Shown here piece after piece: positions 52,306 through 60,153 of a stretch of 64,000 nucleotides of DNA (position 1 is the first letter of the stretch; every line of letters starts with the position of its first letter). Location of the stretch: the NCBI GenBank assembly GCA_020637395.1, contig JACJWA010000002.1, positions 124,001-188,000 on the forward strand. Reading direction: 5' to 3'. Both the position numbers and the translations under genes were made by a program. This DNA is from Calditrichota bacterium. Its GTDB lineage: Bacteria; Electryoneota; RPQS01. The notes under the pieces are model-generated. The model was given only the letters and a program-made list of their open reading frames with translations. It did not search any database and was not told the DNA's origin.

Positions 52306-53706
52306 ATGAAAGCATCCAAAGAACACAAGCGACTGAATGACATTACCGAGGCGATTGGCAATACGCCGCTCGTGCGGTTGAACAAGATTGGCAAAGGTCT
52401 TGGCTCGGAGATTTGGGTCAAGTGCGAACACATGAATCCGTCGGGCTCGGTGAAGGACCGGATCGCGGTGTACATGATCGAGAAGGCGGCGCGCGAAGGC
52501 GAACTTCAGCCGGGCGGATTGATTGTGGAGAACACGAGCGGCAACACGGGGCAGGGTGTGGCGATGGTGGCGGCGGTGAAAGGCTATCGCTGCATCTTCA
52601 CGATGCCGGACAAGATGTCGCAGGAGAAGGCCGACGGAATGAAGGCGTACGGCGCGAAGGTGGTGGTGACGCCGACGAATGTTCCTGCGGAGTCTCCGCA
52701 GAGCTATTATGAAACGGCGAAGCGCATTCACCGCGAGACGCCGGGAAGCTACTACGTCAATCAGTATCACAATCCGGTGAACACGGAAGCGCATTACAAC
52801 CTGACGGGAAAGGAGATTTGGGAGCAAACGGAGGGTCAGGTGACGCACGTGGTCGCGGGTGTGGGGACCTTCGGGACGTTTGCGGGAATCGCGAAATACT
52901 TGAAGGAGAAGAATCCGAAGATCAAGTGCATTGCGATTGATCCGATGGGCTCGATTTTCTACAGCATGTGGAAGACGGGGAAGATGAGCGAGCCGTATGT
53001 GTACAAAGTCGAGGGCATGGGCGAGGACATGATCACGGGCAACATGGATCTTTCGCTGGTGGACGACATGATTCAGGTGGACGACACGATGTGCTTCACG
53101 ACGGCGCGCTTGCTGTGCCGCGAGGAGGGGATCATGGCGGGAGGATCGTCGGGCGGTGCGGTGTATGGAGCGCTTGAGGTTGCGCGCACGGCGCCGGATG
53201 GCTCGGTGATCGTGACGATTCTTCCCGACAGCGGCTCGCGCTATTTGTCGAAGATGTTCAGCGACGAGTGGATGCGCGACAACGGGTTTGAGGATTCCTC
53301 GCAGTTCGGCACGGTGCACGAGCTTGTACAGTCACGCCTGCCGGTGACTCTGGTGTGCGTGCATTGCGGAGACAAAGTGGGCGACGTGATCGGCAAGATG
53401 AAGGAGAATGGAATTTCTCAATTGCCCGTGATGGACGGGGATCGGGTGAAGGGATTGATTCGCGAGAACGACTTGCTGAAGTTTTTGCTGGCGGGCGTGG
53501 GGAATGCAAATTCGAGCATCGAGCCAATCATCCAGAGCGATTTTCCGACGGTGACGGAAGACGAGACGCTGGAAGCGGTGAGTCAGATTTTCACGCGGCT
53601 TGAGCGCAACGCTGTGATGGTGGTGCGGGACGGCGTGCCGCGGGACATCATCACGAAGATTGACTTGATTGATTTTCTGCTGCACCGGACTACGCACAAG
53701 GGTTGA
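52306..53706 (+). CDS. Cystathionine beta-synthase (PLP domain plus CBS pair)
   Basis: 466-aa enzyme condensing serine (or O-acetylserine) with homocysteine or sulfide. The fold-type II PLP domain has GNTPLVRLNKIGKGLGSEIW, the Schiff-base Lys in NPSGSVKDRIA, TSGNTGQG, and a phosphate loop GVGTFGTFAG in place of the usual GTGGTITG, then GIMAGGSSGGAVYGA. Residues about 340-466 are two CBS domains (ISQLPVMDGDRVKGLIREND, AVMVVRDGVPRDIITKIDLI), the AdoMet-sensing module in some CBS enzymes. This layout favours CBS over cysteine synthase. It starts 29 bp after the ATP-grasp gene and ends at a strong terminator. Confidence 0.9.
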   Translation: MKASKEHKRLNDITEAIGNTPLVRLNKIGKGLGSEIWVKCEHMNPSGSVKDRIAVYMIEKAAREGELQPGGLIVENTSGNTGQGVAMVAAVKGYRCIFTMPDKMSQEKADGMKAYGAKVVVTPTNVPAESPQSYYETAKRIHRETPGSYYVNQYHNPVNTEAHYNLTGKEIWEQTEGQVTHVVAGVGTFGTFAGIAKYLKEKNPKIKCIAIDPMGSIFYSMWKTGKMSEPYVYKVEGMGEDMITGNMDLSLVDDMIQVDDTMCFTTARLLCREEGIMAGGSSGGAVYGALEVARTAPDGSVIVTILPDSGSRYLSKMFSDEWMRDNGFEDSSQFGTVHELVQSRLPVTLVCVHCGDKVGDVIGKMKENGISQLPVMDGDRVKGLIRENDLLKFLLAGVGNANSSIEPIIQSDFPTVTEDETLEAVSQIFTRLERNAVMVVRDGVPRDIITKIDLIDFLLHRTTHKG

Positions 53707-53709
53707 ACG

Positions 53710-53739
53710 AAAAAGGACGGCTTGGGCCGTCCTTTTTTT
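53710..53739 (+). terminator. Rho-independent terminator after cystathionine beta-synthase
   Basis: Stem AAAAAGGACGGC / GCCGTCCTTTTT, loop TTGG, with a run of Ts, four nt after the stop codon. Confidence 0.93.
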
Positions 53740-53742
53740 AAG

Positions 53743-53905
53743 GGTGCTTGTTAAGCACTTCGTGTTGCTGGCGCGGGGGCTTGGGACTCCGGCGGGGTCT
53801 GGAGACCCCGCTCGGGTGAATCGGGTTCCGGCGGGGAATTACGCGTCGGGAGTGTTGGTCGCGCAACGAGATCCTTCACTTTGCTGCACTTCGTTCAGGA
53901 TGACA
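53743..53905. repeat. Reverse-orientation family A composite plus family G element
   Basis: GTGCTTGTTAAGCAC hairpin (53743-53757), linker GTTGCTGGCGCG, short-loop family A (53787-53815), a truncated second family A start (GTTCCGGCGGGGAATTACGC), then GAGATCCTTCACTTTGC...CAGGATGAC (53869-53904). It fills the gap between CBS and rsgA. Confidence 0.88.
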
Positions 53906-53924
53906 ATGTGCAATACACCGGAGG

Positions 53925-54836
53925 TTAGTAGTCTTCTTCGATTTCGCTTAGGAGTCTGTGATAGCTTTTGAAGCGGGACTCGGGGAGTTCGCCGTCGTCG
54001 AGTGCTTCGAGGACGGCGCAGTCGGGTTCGGCGAGATGCCGGCAGTTGCGAAAGCGGCAGCTACCTGCGAGCTTCTCAACATCAGGAAAAAGCGAGATCA
54101 GATTGCTTCGCGTAAGACCGAAGGGCACGAAGCTCTTCATGCCGGGAGTATCAATCAGCGCGGCGTTTTCGCCGAAGGGCACGAGCAGCGCGGCGGTGGT
54201 GGTGTGCGTACCTTTTCCGGACCACGTACTGACTTCGCGGACTTTGAGCTCAATGCCGGGGATGAGCGCGTTGGTCAACGAACTTTTTCCGACGCCGGAG
54301 TTGCCGATAATGGCCGTGACGCCGTGCGCGACGAGTTGCTTGACGTCGTCGAGTCCGCTGCCGGTGAGATTGCTGACCGCGAAGACGGGAAAGTTGAAAG
54401 CTGAATAGAGCTCTTTGATCTCCCGCAAATGATCTTCGTGCGACTCGAGGTCGGTCTTGGTCAGGACGAGCACCGGCGGGACGTCGCCGAAGAGCGCCGC
54501 GACAAGAAAGCGATCAATGGCGGCGATCTTGGTTTTGGGCTGGGCGAGCGAGGCGACGATGATCACGCGGTCGGCGTTGGCGAACATGATCTGCTTTTCT
54601 TTGCGCAGGCCTTTGCGGAGATAGGCATTGGCGCGCGGCAGCAGCTCTTCGACGGTCCAGTTGCCGGAGTCTTCGGAGGCGAACACAAAATCGCCGACGG
54701 CGACCCCGTCTCCGTCTTCGAAGAGTTTTCCGCGCAGGACGGCCTCAACGACTTCGCCGGAATGAAGTCGAATCAGACAGGTGCGACGGGCAACACTTGC
54801 GACGCGCGCGTTGGAATGTTCAGGAAAAGTCAGCAC
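53925..54836 (-). CDS. rsgA: Ribosome small-subunit-dependent GTPase
   Basis: 303-aa circularly permuted GTPase acting in late 30S maturation. An N-terminal OB-fold (about 1-75) is followed by the permuted G domain: G4 LVLTKTDL, G5-like FAVSNLTGSG, G1 IIGNSGVGKSSLTNAL, G3 LIDTPGMKSF. The C-terminal zinc finger is GSCRFRNCRHLAEPDCAV (CxxxxCxHxxxxxxC). All family features are present. Its start codon is only 11 bp from that of the divergent PGPGW gene. Confidence 0.95.
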   Translation of the reverse strand: MLTFPEHSNARVASVARRTCLIRLHSGEVVEAVLRGKLFEDGDGVAVGDFVFASEDSGNWTVEELLPRANAYLRKGLRKEKQIMFANADRVIIVASLAQPKTKIAAIDRFLVAALFGDVPPVLVLTKTDLESHEDHLREIKELYSAFNFPVFAVSNLTGSGLDDVKQLVAHGVTAIIGNSGVGKSSLTNALIPGIELKVREVSTWSGKGTHTTTAALLVPFGENAALIDTPGMKSFVPFGLTRSNLISLFPDVEKLAGSCRFRNCRHLAEPDCAVLEALDDGELPESRFKSYHRLLSEIEEDY

Positions 54837-54847
54837 AAGGACCTTGC

Positions 54848-55114
54848 ATGAATGAACAGAAACGGGAAAACGGGCGGGCGTTTCGCACGGCGCTGCGCTG
54901 GTTTCGCACGTTGATCGGGTTCACGGTGTTGTTGATAGGCGTGCTGTTGATTGTGCTTCCGGGTCCGGCGGTCGTGGTGATTCCGGTGGGGCTCGGGATA
55001 TTGGCGACGGAATACGCGTGGGCGCGCAAGTATCTCAAGAAGTTCAAGGACGGAGGAGAGAAGCTCGGCATGCTGTTTTTTTCGAAGAGAAAGAAGTCAG
55101 CTGACTCCGCTTAG
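54848..55114 (+). CDS. PGPGW-family small membrane protein
   Basis: 88 aa with two hydrophobic segments joined in one hairpin: FRTLIGFTVLLIGVLLIVLP then GPAVVVIPVGLGILATEYAW. The LPGPAVVVIPVGLGILA signature and following basic tail (RKYLKKFKDGGEKLG) identify the uncharacterised PGPGW family. AAGGA lies 7 nt upstream of the ATG. Its end overlaps that of the convergent Kef gene by 18 bp. Confidence 0.85.
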   Translation: MNEQKRENGRAFRTALRWFRTLIGFTVLLIGVLLIVLPGPAVVVIPVGLGILATEYAWARKYLKKFKDGGEKLGMLFFSKRKKSADSA

Positions 55115-57070
55115 TTTGTGCACGCCGTCGTCGAGCGCGGCGTGATCGCCGTAGAGCACGACGAGGTCGTTGGGCAGAAGTTCGGTTTCCAGCACATTGT
55201 TTTGCACGGTGCATCCGTCGCGGAGCAGGGCGATGATTTGACAGCGGTCGTTGTTTGTGAATCCAAGCGCGCGCAGAGTTTTTGCGTGCGCTTTGCTGTT
55301 TTCGGTGATGGGCACGGCCTCGACGAGACGCTTCATGAGAATTTGCGCGAGCCGGTCCACACCGACGTTGCGTCCGCGGAGGGTGCCGTAGCTCTGACTG
55401 CGCACGGCCTCGACCTGCGCGGCGACGATATGCGGGGGGATGTGATAGTGTGTGAGCAGCTCGACGAAGATGCGGAGCGAGGTCTCAAACTCTTCGGGGA
55501 CGACGAGTTTGGCTCCGAGGCGTTCGAGTTGTTCAACTTCGGCGACATATTTTGTGCGGACGATCAGGTGCGCGTCGGGATTCAGGCGATGAAGTGTCAC
55601 GACGGAGCGGCGCGTGGCGGCGGGGTCGGAGATGGCGAGCACGACGCTGTCAAAATCTTCGATGCCGAGATGGGAGAGGAAATCCGCGTGCGTGGCGTCG
55701 CCGTAGTGAATGATCTCGCCTTCCAAGCGCGCGATGCGGACGGCCTGCGGATTAAACTCGATGATTTCGTAATAGAGTCCGGATTCGCGCAGGACGCGCG
55801 CGACGTTGTGTCCGTTGAGTCCATAGCCCACGATCAGGACGGCGGGTTTGGGACGCGAGGGGAGCGCATCAGGTTCGGCAACAGCTCCGGGATCATCGCG
55901 TCCGATTCTCATTCCGGCATGATAGGCGACGTGCGGCGCCCACTGCATGACGAGCGGCGTGACGGCGAGCGTGAGGCTCGAGGCGGCGATGAGATATTGA
56001 AACTCGAAGTGAGTGACGAGTCTTCCGGCGACGGCTGCGCTCAAGAGTAGGAAGGAGAATTCTCCGACCTGCGCGAGATAGAAACCGCCTTGCACGCGCT
56101 GCTTCAAAGAGAGTCCGAGCGGTTGACTGACGGCGACGATCACGAGGGCTTTGACGAGCAGCACCGCGATGGACACCGCGAGCACGGTGTCAAAATGCGA
56201 GACGACGAAACGCAAGTCGAGGAGCATGCCGACGGAGACGAAGAAGAGCGAGGAGAAGAGCTGGCTGAAGGCTTGAACTTGCGAATAGATGTGCGCGCTG
56301 AATTCATTTTCGGAGAGAATGACTCCCGCGGCAAAGGCACCGAGGGCGACAGAAAGTCCGGCGACGGAGCTGATGGCGCCGACGACGAGCAGGACAAGGA
56401 TTGCGAAGAGTAGAATGGCTTCGGCGGCTTGAATGCGGACGAGCCAGCGGAGCAGCATGGGCAATACCCAGCGTCCGAGCAGATAGAGAGAAACGAGCCA
56501 CGCGGCGACGAGTCCGGCGCGCGCGGAGATTTCGTAGGTGGTGAGTTGTCCCGCGGCGAGAATGCCGACGGTCATCATCATGGGCACAATGGCGAGATCC
56601 TGCACGATGCAGATCGTAGTGACCATTTGCCCCATGGGAGAATTGAGCTCTCCTTTGTCGGCCAGACCTTTCAGCACGAGAGCGGAAGACGAGACGGCGA
56701 CGACGAAACCGGCGATGATAGCGGTGCTGAAAGAGAGTCCGAGTGAAACGACGACGAGAGTGACGAGCGCGGTGGTGAGGACGACTTGCGCGACGGCGGC
56801 GAGATAGACTTTTCCGGGGGTGCTTTTCAGTCCGGAGAGGGAGAGTTCGAGTCCGACGATGAAGAGCAGGAGAATGACGCCGACTTCGGCGGAGCTTTCA
56901 ACATGGTCGAGGTTTTCGATGAGTCCGAGTCCATAGGGACCGATCAGAATACCGGTGAGTACGAAGCCCGCAATTGGTGGCAGCCCGATGCGGCGCGACA
57001 AGAAGAGCACCGGCAGCGAGCAGGCGAGAATGATCGCGAGATCATAGAACATGGGGATTTCGTGGCTCAT
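55097..57070 (-). CDS. Kef/CPA2-type monovalent cation:proton antiporter with TrkA-N and TrkA-C domains
   Basis: 657-aa inner-membrane transporter, likely K+ efflux or Na+(K+)/H+ exchange. The first 400 residues form 11-13 transmembrane helices with GFVLTGILIGPYGLGLIENL, the helix-rich LLLFIVGLELSLSGLK and FVVAVSSSALVLKGLADKGE. A Rossmann RCK domain (VLIVGYGLNGHNVARVLRES, HYGDATHADFLSHLGIED) and a TrkA-C ligand-binding domain (to VLYGDHAALDD) follow. The RCK domain senses nucleotides or redox state. Its ATG overlaps the end of the DUF819 gene by 4 bp, so the two are co-translated. Confidence 0.93.
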   Translation of the reverse strand: MSHEIPMFYDLAIILACSLPVLFLSRRIGLPPIAGFVLTGILIGPYGLGLIENLDHVESSAEVGVILLLFIVGLELSLSGLKSTPGKVYLAAVAQVVLTTALVTLVVVSLGLSFSTAIIAGFVVAVSSSALVLKGLADKGELNSPMGQMVTTICIVQDLAIVPMMMTVGILAAGQLTTYEISARAGLVAAWLVSLYLLGRWVLPMLLRWLVRIQAAEAILLFAILVLLVVGAISSVAGLSVALGAFAAGVILSENEFSAHIYSQVQAFSQLFSSLFFVSVGMLLDLRFVVSHFDTVLAVSIAVLLVKALVIVAVSQPLGLSLKQRVQGGFYLAQVGEFSFLLLSAAVAGRLVTHFEFQYLIAASSLTLAVTPLVMQWAPHVAYHAGMRIGRDDPGAVAEPDALPSRPKPAVLIVGYGLNGHNVARVLRESGLYYEIIEFNPQAVRIARLEGEIIHYGDATHADFLSHLGIEDFDSVVLAISDPAATRRSVVTLHRLNPDAHLIVRTKYVAEVEQLERLGAKLVVPEEFETSLRIFVELLTHYHIPPHIVAAQVEAVRSQSYGTLRGRNVGVDRLAQILMKRLVEAVPITENSKAHAKTLRALGFTNNDRCQIIALLRDGCTVQNNVLETELLPNDLVVLYGDHAALDDGVHKLSGVS

Positions 57071-58239
57071 GGAGCAAAGAGGCTGCAGAGATATGCAGCC
57101 GCGAATCCTCCGTAGTTGCCGACGGCATAGCCCATCATGGCCATGAGGATTGAGACGGGAACGAGGCGCTCATCGTGACACGCGGCGACGACGGGTGCGG
57201 AGGCGGCGCCTCCGATGTTTGCGGCGCTGGCGATAGCGGCGGTGTGCACATCCACTTTGAAGATACGTGCGGCGAGCAGCAGGAAGGCACCGTGAATGAG
57301 AATCCAGACTCCAGCACCGAGCAGGAACCACGGCGCTTGTCCGGCGAGACCTTCCAGACTTGCTTTGGCTCCCATGTTGGCGACGAAGAGATAGATCAAC
57401 GCCATGGCGAGCTCTTGCGAGCCGGGAATCTTGCGCGCACGGGTGGTTGAGAGCAAGAGTCCGAAGGTCGTGACCAACAAGATGCGGTAGGTTCTTTCGG
57501 AGACGACAGGCTCGATCGGCGGCAAGACGGCGGCGATGAGCTCAGAGAGCGCAGTTGCAGCAAAGCCGATGGCCAGCAAGTAAACCAAATGCCGCATGGC
57601 GAGCGGCTCTTTTTCGGTTTGCAGGGATTCGGCGGCGGCTTTCATTTGGTGCACGCGCTCCTCCGAAACTCCGGTGAAGCGATGAAAGCGGTCGGCGATA
57701 TTTTTCGACGAGAGCAGAATGGGCAGCCAGATGAGATAGATCCCGTTGTCGGCGATGACGGCGAGACCGAAGTCGGTGCCGCTGGTGCCCAGCCCTTCTG
57801 CGACTCCGGCCATATTGCCCGTTCCGCCGATCCAACTTCCCGCGAGCGCACCGAAGCCTTTCCAAGCTTCCGGGCCGAGTTGACCGGATACGAGCGCATA
57901 GCCAATGGGTGCACCGATGATGACGCCAAGTGTTCCAGCGAGCATGACGAACACGCCTTTGCCCATGACTCGGAATGTTGCGGCGACATCCACGTTCAGC
58001 AGGAGCAGTGTCAGGAACATGGGCAACGCGAGCTCGGAGAGCTGGGTATAGACGGGGGATTTGGTGGGAATCACACCGCCATTAGAGAACGCAACGGGCA
58101 GGAGATAGATGAACAGGAGCGGCGGGACGTATTCGAAGAGTTTCCACCGTGTTTTCTTCTCGAGCCAGAAGAACGTTGCTGCGGTGATGGCCAGGACGGC
58201 TAAGACCGTTGCCGGGGAAGTGAGGAGGGGAGTGTTCAT
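57067..58239 (-). CDS. DUF819 family integral membrane protein
   Basis: 390 aa, about ten transmembrane helices, member of the YjcL-like DUF819 family. It keeps the family pattern ALPMFLTLLLLNVDVAATFR, GALAGSWIGGTGNMAGVAEG, FGLAVIADNGIYLIWLPILL and ASAANIGGAASAPVVAACHD. Members are thought to be transporters, but substrate and mechanism are not established. It forms a coupled pair with the downstream Kef antiporter, which suggests a linked role in ion or osmolyte movement (inference). Confidence 0.9.
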   Translation of the reverse strand: MNTPLLTSPATVLAVLAITAATFFWLEKKTRWKLFEYVPPLLFIYLLPVAFSNGGVIPTKSPVYTQLSELALPMFLTLLLLNVDVAATFRVMGKGVFVMLAGTLGVIIGAPIGYALVSGQLGPEAWKGFGALAGSWIGGTGNMAGVAEGLGTSGTDFGLAVIADNGIYLIWLPILLSSKNIADRFHRFTGVSEERVHQMKAAAESLQTEKEPLAMRHLVYLLAIGFAATALSELIAAVLPPIEPVVSERTYRILLVTTFGLLLSTTRARKIPGSQELAMALIYLFVANMGAKASLEGLAGQAPWFLLGAGVWILIHGAFLLLAARIFKVDVHTAAIASAANIGGAASAPVVAACHDERLVPVSILMAMMGYAVGNYGGFAAAYLCSLFAP

Positions 58240-58278
58240 ATACTTAACAATTTAGGGATTTGGGGGAGGGATGCAAGC

Positions 58279-58412
58279 GGGGGGGGGGGGAGGGGAGAAA
58301 CATGAAATATGAAGTATGAAACATGAAGGCGGAGTGGATGAGGGATGAGGGGTGAGGGATGAAACATGAAGGCGGGAGGAGATTCCGGCGGGGGCTGGAG
58401 AGACTGCTCGGG
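58279..58412. repeat. Poly-G tract, family T words and decayed family A copy
   Basis: A run of 12 G (58279-58290), ATGAAATATGAAGTATGAAA words (58300-58378), and a reverse family A copy with a shortened loop (58380-58411). The gap 58240-58481 between divergent genes holds no gene. Confidence 0.78.
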
Positions 58413-58481
58413 AGAGCGTCGGTTGCTGATTGGAGGGGAAATGGCTATTATGGGGGATAAACAAACCTTAGTCTGAGGCTT

Positions 58482-59915
58482 ATGGAACATTTTCCGTTGC
58501 TAATTCCGGGGGCGACGCCTGCCGGACACCTTGAAGTCGTGGCGCCGTTTGACCGCACGCCGATTGCGATTGTGGATACGGCGGGTGCGGAGGCGATTGA
58601 ATTGGCGCTTGGCACCGCGCATAAGCTGTATGAGGATCGCGACACGTGGCTGCCGCTGCCGAAACGGTTGGAGATTCTGGAGAAGCTACAGAAGCTGATT
58701 CTGGAGCGCGCGGAGGATTTGGCGCTTGAGGCTGCACGGGAAGGCGGCAAGCCGCTTTTGGATTCACGAGTCGAGATTGCGCGCGCGGCGGACAGTATTC
58801 GCGTGTGCGTCGAAACCATGCGCACGGACGCGGGGCGGGAGATACCGATGAATCTGAACGCATCGTCGGCGCAGAAGCTTGCGGTGACGCGGCGCGAGCC
58901 GATTGGTGTGGTGGTGGCGATCAGCGCGTTCAATCATCCGCTCAATCTGATTGCACATCAGGTGGGTCCGGCTGTGGCGGCGGGCTGTCCGGTGATTGTG
59001 AAGCCCGCGGAAGATACGCCGCTGTCGTGCATGCGGTTTGTGCAGATGCTGCGCGAGGCGGGACTTCCGGAAGAGTGGTGTCAAGCGTGCGTGACGAAGG
59101 ATCTTGAGACGGCTGAAAAACTGGCGACGGATTCACGCGTTGCGTTTTTGACGTTTATCGGGAGTGCGAAAGTAGGTTGGATGCTGCGCTCACGGCTTGC
59201 ACCGGGAGCGCGCTGCGCGCTGGAGCACGGCGGGATTGCTCCGGTGATTGTGGCGGAAGATGCGGATTGGCGCGCGGCGGTGGGACCGATTGCCAAGGCG
59301 GGATTTTATCATGCGGGACAGGTGTGTGTCTCCGCGCAGAGAATTTACGTGCACGAGTCCATTGCCTTTGAGTTTGCGGAAGCTCTGGCGGAAGTTGCGA
59401 AGAAGCAGGTGATCGGTGATCCGACGAAAGCTGAGACGGAGATCGGGCCGCTGATTCGTCCGCAGGAAGTGACGCGAGTGAATATGTGGGTGCGCGAGGC
59501 GGTAGCCGAGGGCGCGGTGCCGTTGAGTGGAGCGGAGCCGCTTTCGGAGACGTGTTACAAGTGCTCGGTGCTCTGGAATGTGCCGGAGACGTCGAAGGTT
59601 TCGACGCAGGAAGTTTTTGGTCCGGTGGTGTGTGTGTATCCATACAGCGAGCTCGACGACGCGATTGAGCGCGCGAACAAGACGCCGTTTTCATTTCAGG
59701 CGGCGATTTATACGCGCAGCATAGACACGGCGATGCGCGCGTATTCGCGGCTGAATGGGTCGGCGATCATGGTGAATGAACACACGGCGTTTCGCGTGGA
59801 CTGGATGCCGTTTGCGGGACTCAAGCAATCGGGGCACGGCATCGGCGGAATTCCGTATTCGATTCGGGACATGCAGGTCGAGAAGATGCTGGTAGTGAAG
59901 TCGCTGAACTTGTGA
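58482..59915 (+). CDS. NAD(P)-dependent aldehyde dehydrogenase
   Basis: 477-aa enzyme of the ALDH superfamily oxidising an aldehyde to its acid. Markers are the cofactor and active-site Asn region VVVAISAFNHPLNLIAHQVG, PVIVKPAEDTPLSC, FIGSAKVGWML, general base Glu in CALEHGGIAPVIV, catalytic Cys in HAGQVCVSAQRIYV, EVFGPVVCVYPY and NEHTAFRVDWMPFAGLKQSG. The sequence type resembles lactaldehyde, succinate-semialdehyde or non-phosphorylating glyceraldehyde-3-phosphate dehydrogenases; the substrate is not resolved. A stand-alone gene with its own terminator at 59967. Confidence 0.92.
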   Translation: MEHFPLLIPGATPAGHLEVVAPFDRTPIAIVDTAGAEAIELALGTAHKLYEDRDTWLPLPKRLEILEKLQKLILERAEDLALEAAREGGKPLLDSRVEIARAADSIRVCVETMRTDAGREIPMNLNASSAQKLAVTRREPIGVVVAISAFNHPLNLIAHQVGPAVAAGCPVIVKPAEDTPLSCMRFVQMLREAGLPEEWCQACVTKDLETAEKLATDSRVAFLTFIGSAKVGWMLRSRLAPGARCALEHGGIAPVIVAEDADWRAAVGPIAKAGFYHAGQVCVSAQRIYVHESIAFEFAEALAEVAKKQVIGDPTKAETEIGPLIRPQEVTRVNMWVREAVAEGAVPLSGAEPLSETCYKCSVLWNVPETSKVSTQEVFGPVVCVYPYSELDDAIERANKTPFSFQAAIYTRSIDTAMRAYSRLNGSAIMVNEHTAFRVDWMPFAGLKQSGHGIGGIPYSIRDMQVEKMLVVKSLNL

Positions 59916-59923
59916 GGGGCCGC

Positions 59924-59958
59924 GGATTCCGGCAGGGTCTGGAGACCCTGCTCGGGGG
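59924..59958. repeat. Family A repeat, reverse orientation
   Basis: Short-loop copy placed nine nt after the aldehyde dehydrogenase stop codon and before its terminator. Confidence 0.85.
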
Positions 59959-59966
59959 GGAGATAC

Positions 59967-59999
59967 AAAGGGCTCGCGAGTGCGAGCCCTTTGTTGTTG
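59967..59999 (+). terminator. Terminator of the aldehyde dehydrogenase gene
   Basis: Stem AAAGGGCTCGC / GCGAGCCCTTT, loop GAGT, followed by a GT-rich tail. Confidence 0.8.
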
Positions 60000-60004
60000 T
60001 ATGC

Positions 60005-60087
60005 GGATTCCGGCGGGGAACCGCTGCGTGCTTGTTAAGCATTACGCTCAATCGCTTCACTTCGGTCGAGCGCAGACCCCGCTCGGC
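60005..60087. repeat. Family A long-loop repeat, reverse orientation
   Basis: Ends GATTCCGGCGGGGA and CCCCGCTCGG enclose a GTGCTTGTTAAGCAT hairpin and the loop sequence CGCTTCACTTCGGTCGAGCG. It is closely related to 31196-31277. Confidence 0.85.
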
Positions 60088-60125
60088 GAACGAGTTTTGC
60101 GGCGCCGGGCGTTTGACCCCCTTAG

Positions 60126-60153
60126 TCCCCCCGGAAGACCGGGGGGAGATTTT
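60126..60153. terminator. GC-rich hairpin downstream of the CX3CH gene
   Basis: Stem TCCCCCCGG / CCGGGGGGA with AAGA loop, next to the minus-strand stop at 60152; its CCCTTAGTCCCCC flank resembles the GC-rich repeats in the restriction-modification gene. Confidence 0.6.

Noticed and set aside
58279..58290. Poly-G run as a phase-variable contingency tract
   Set aside because: It lies in an intergenic repeat block far from both start codons and may simply be a homopolymer error; nothing shows it controls a gene.
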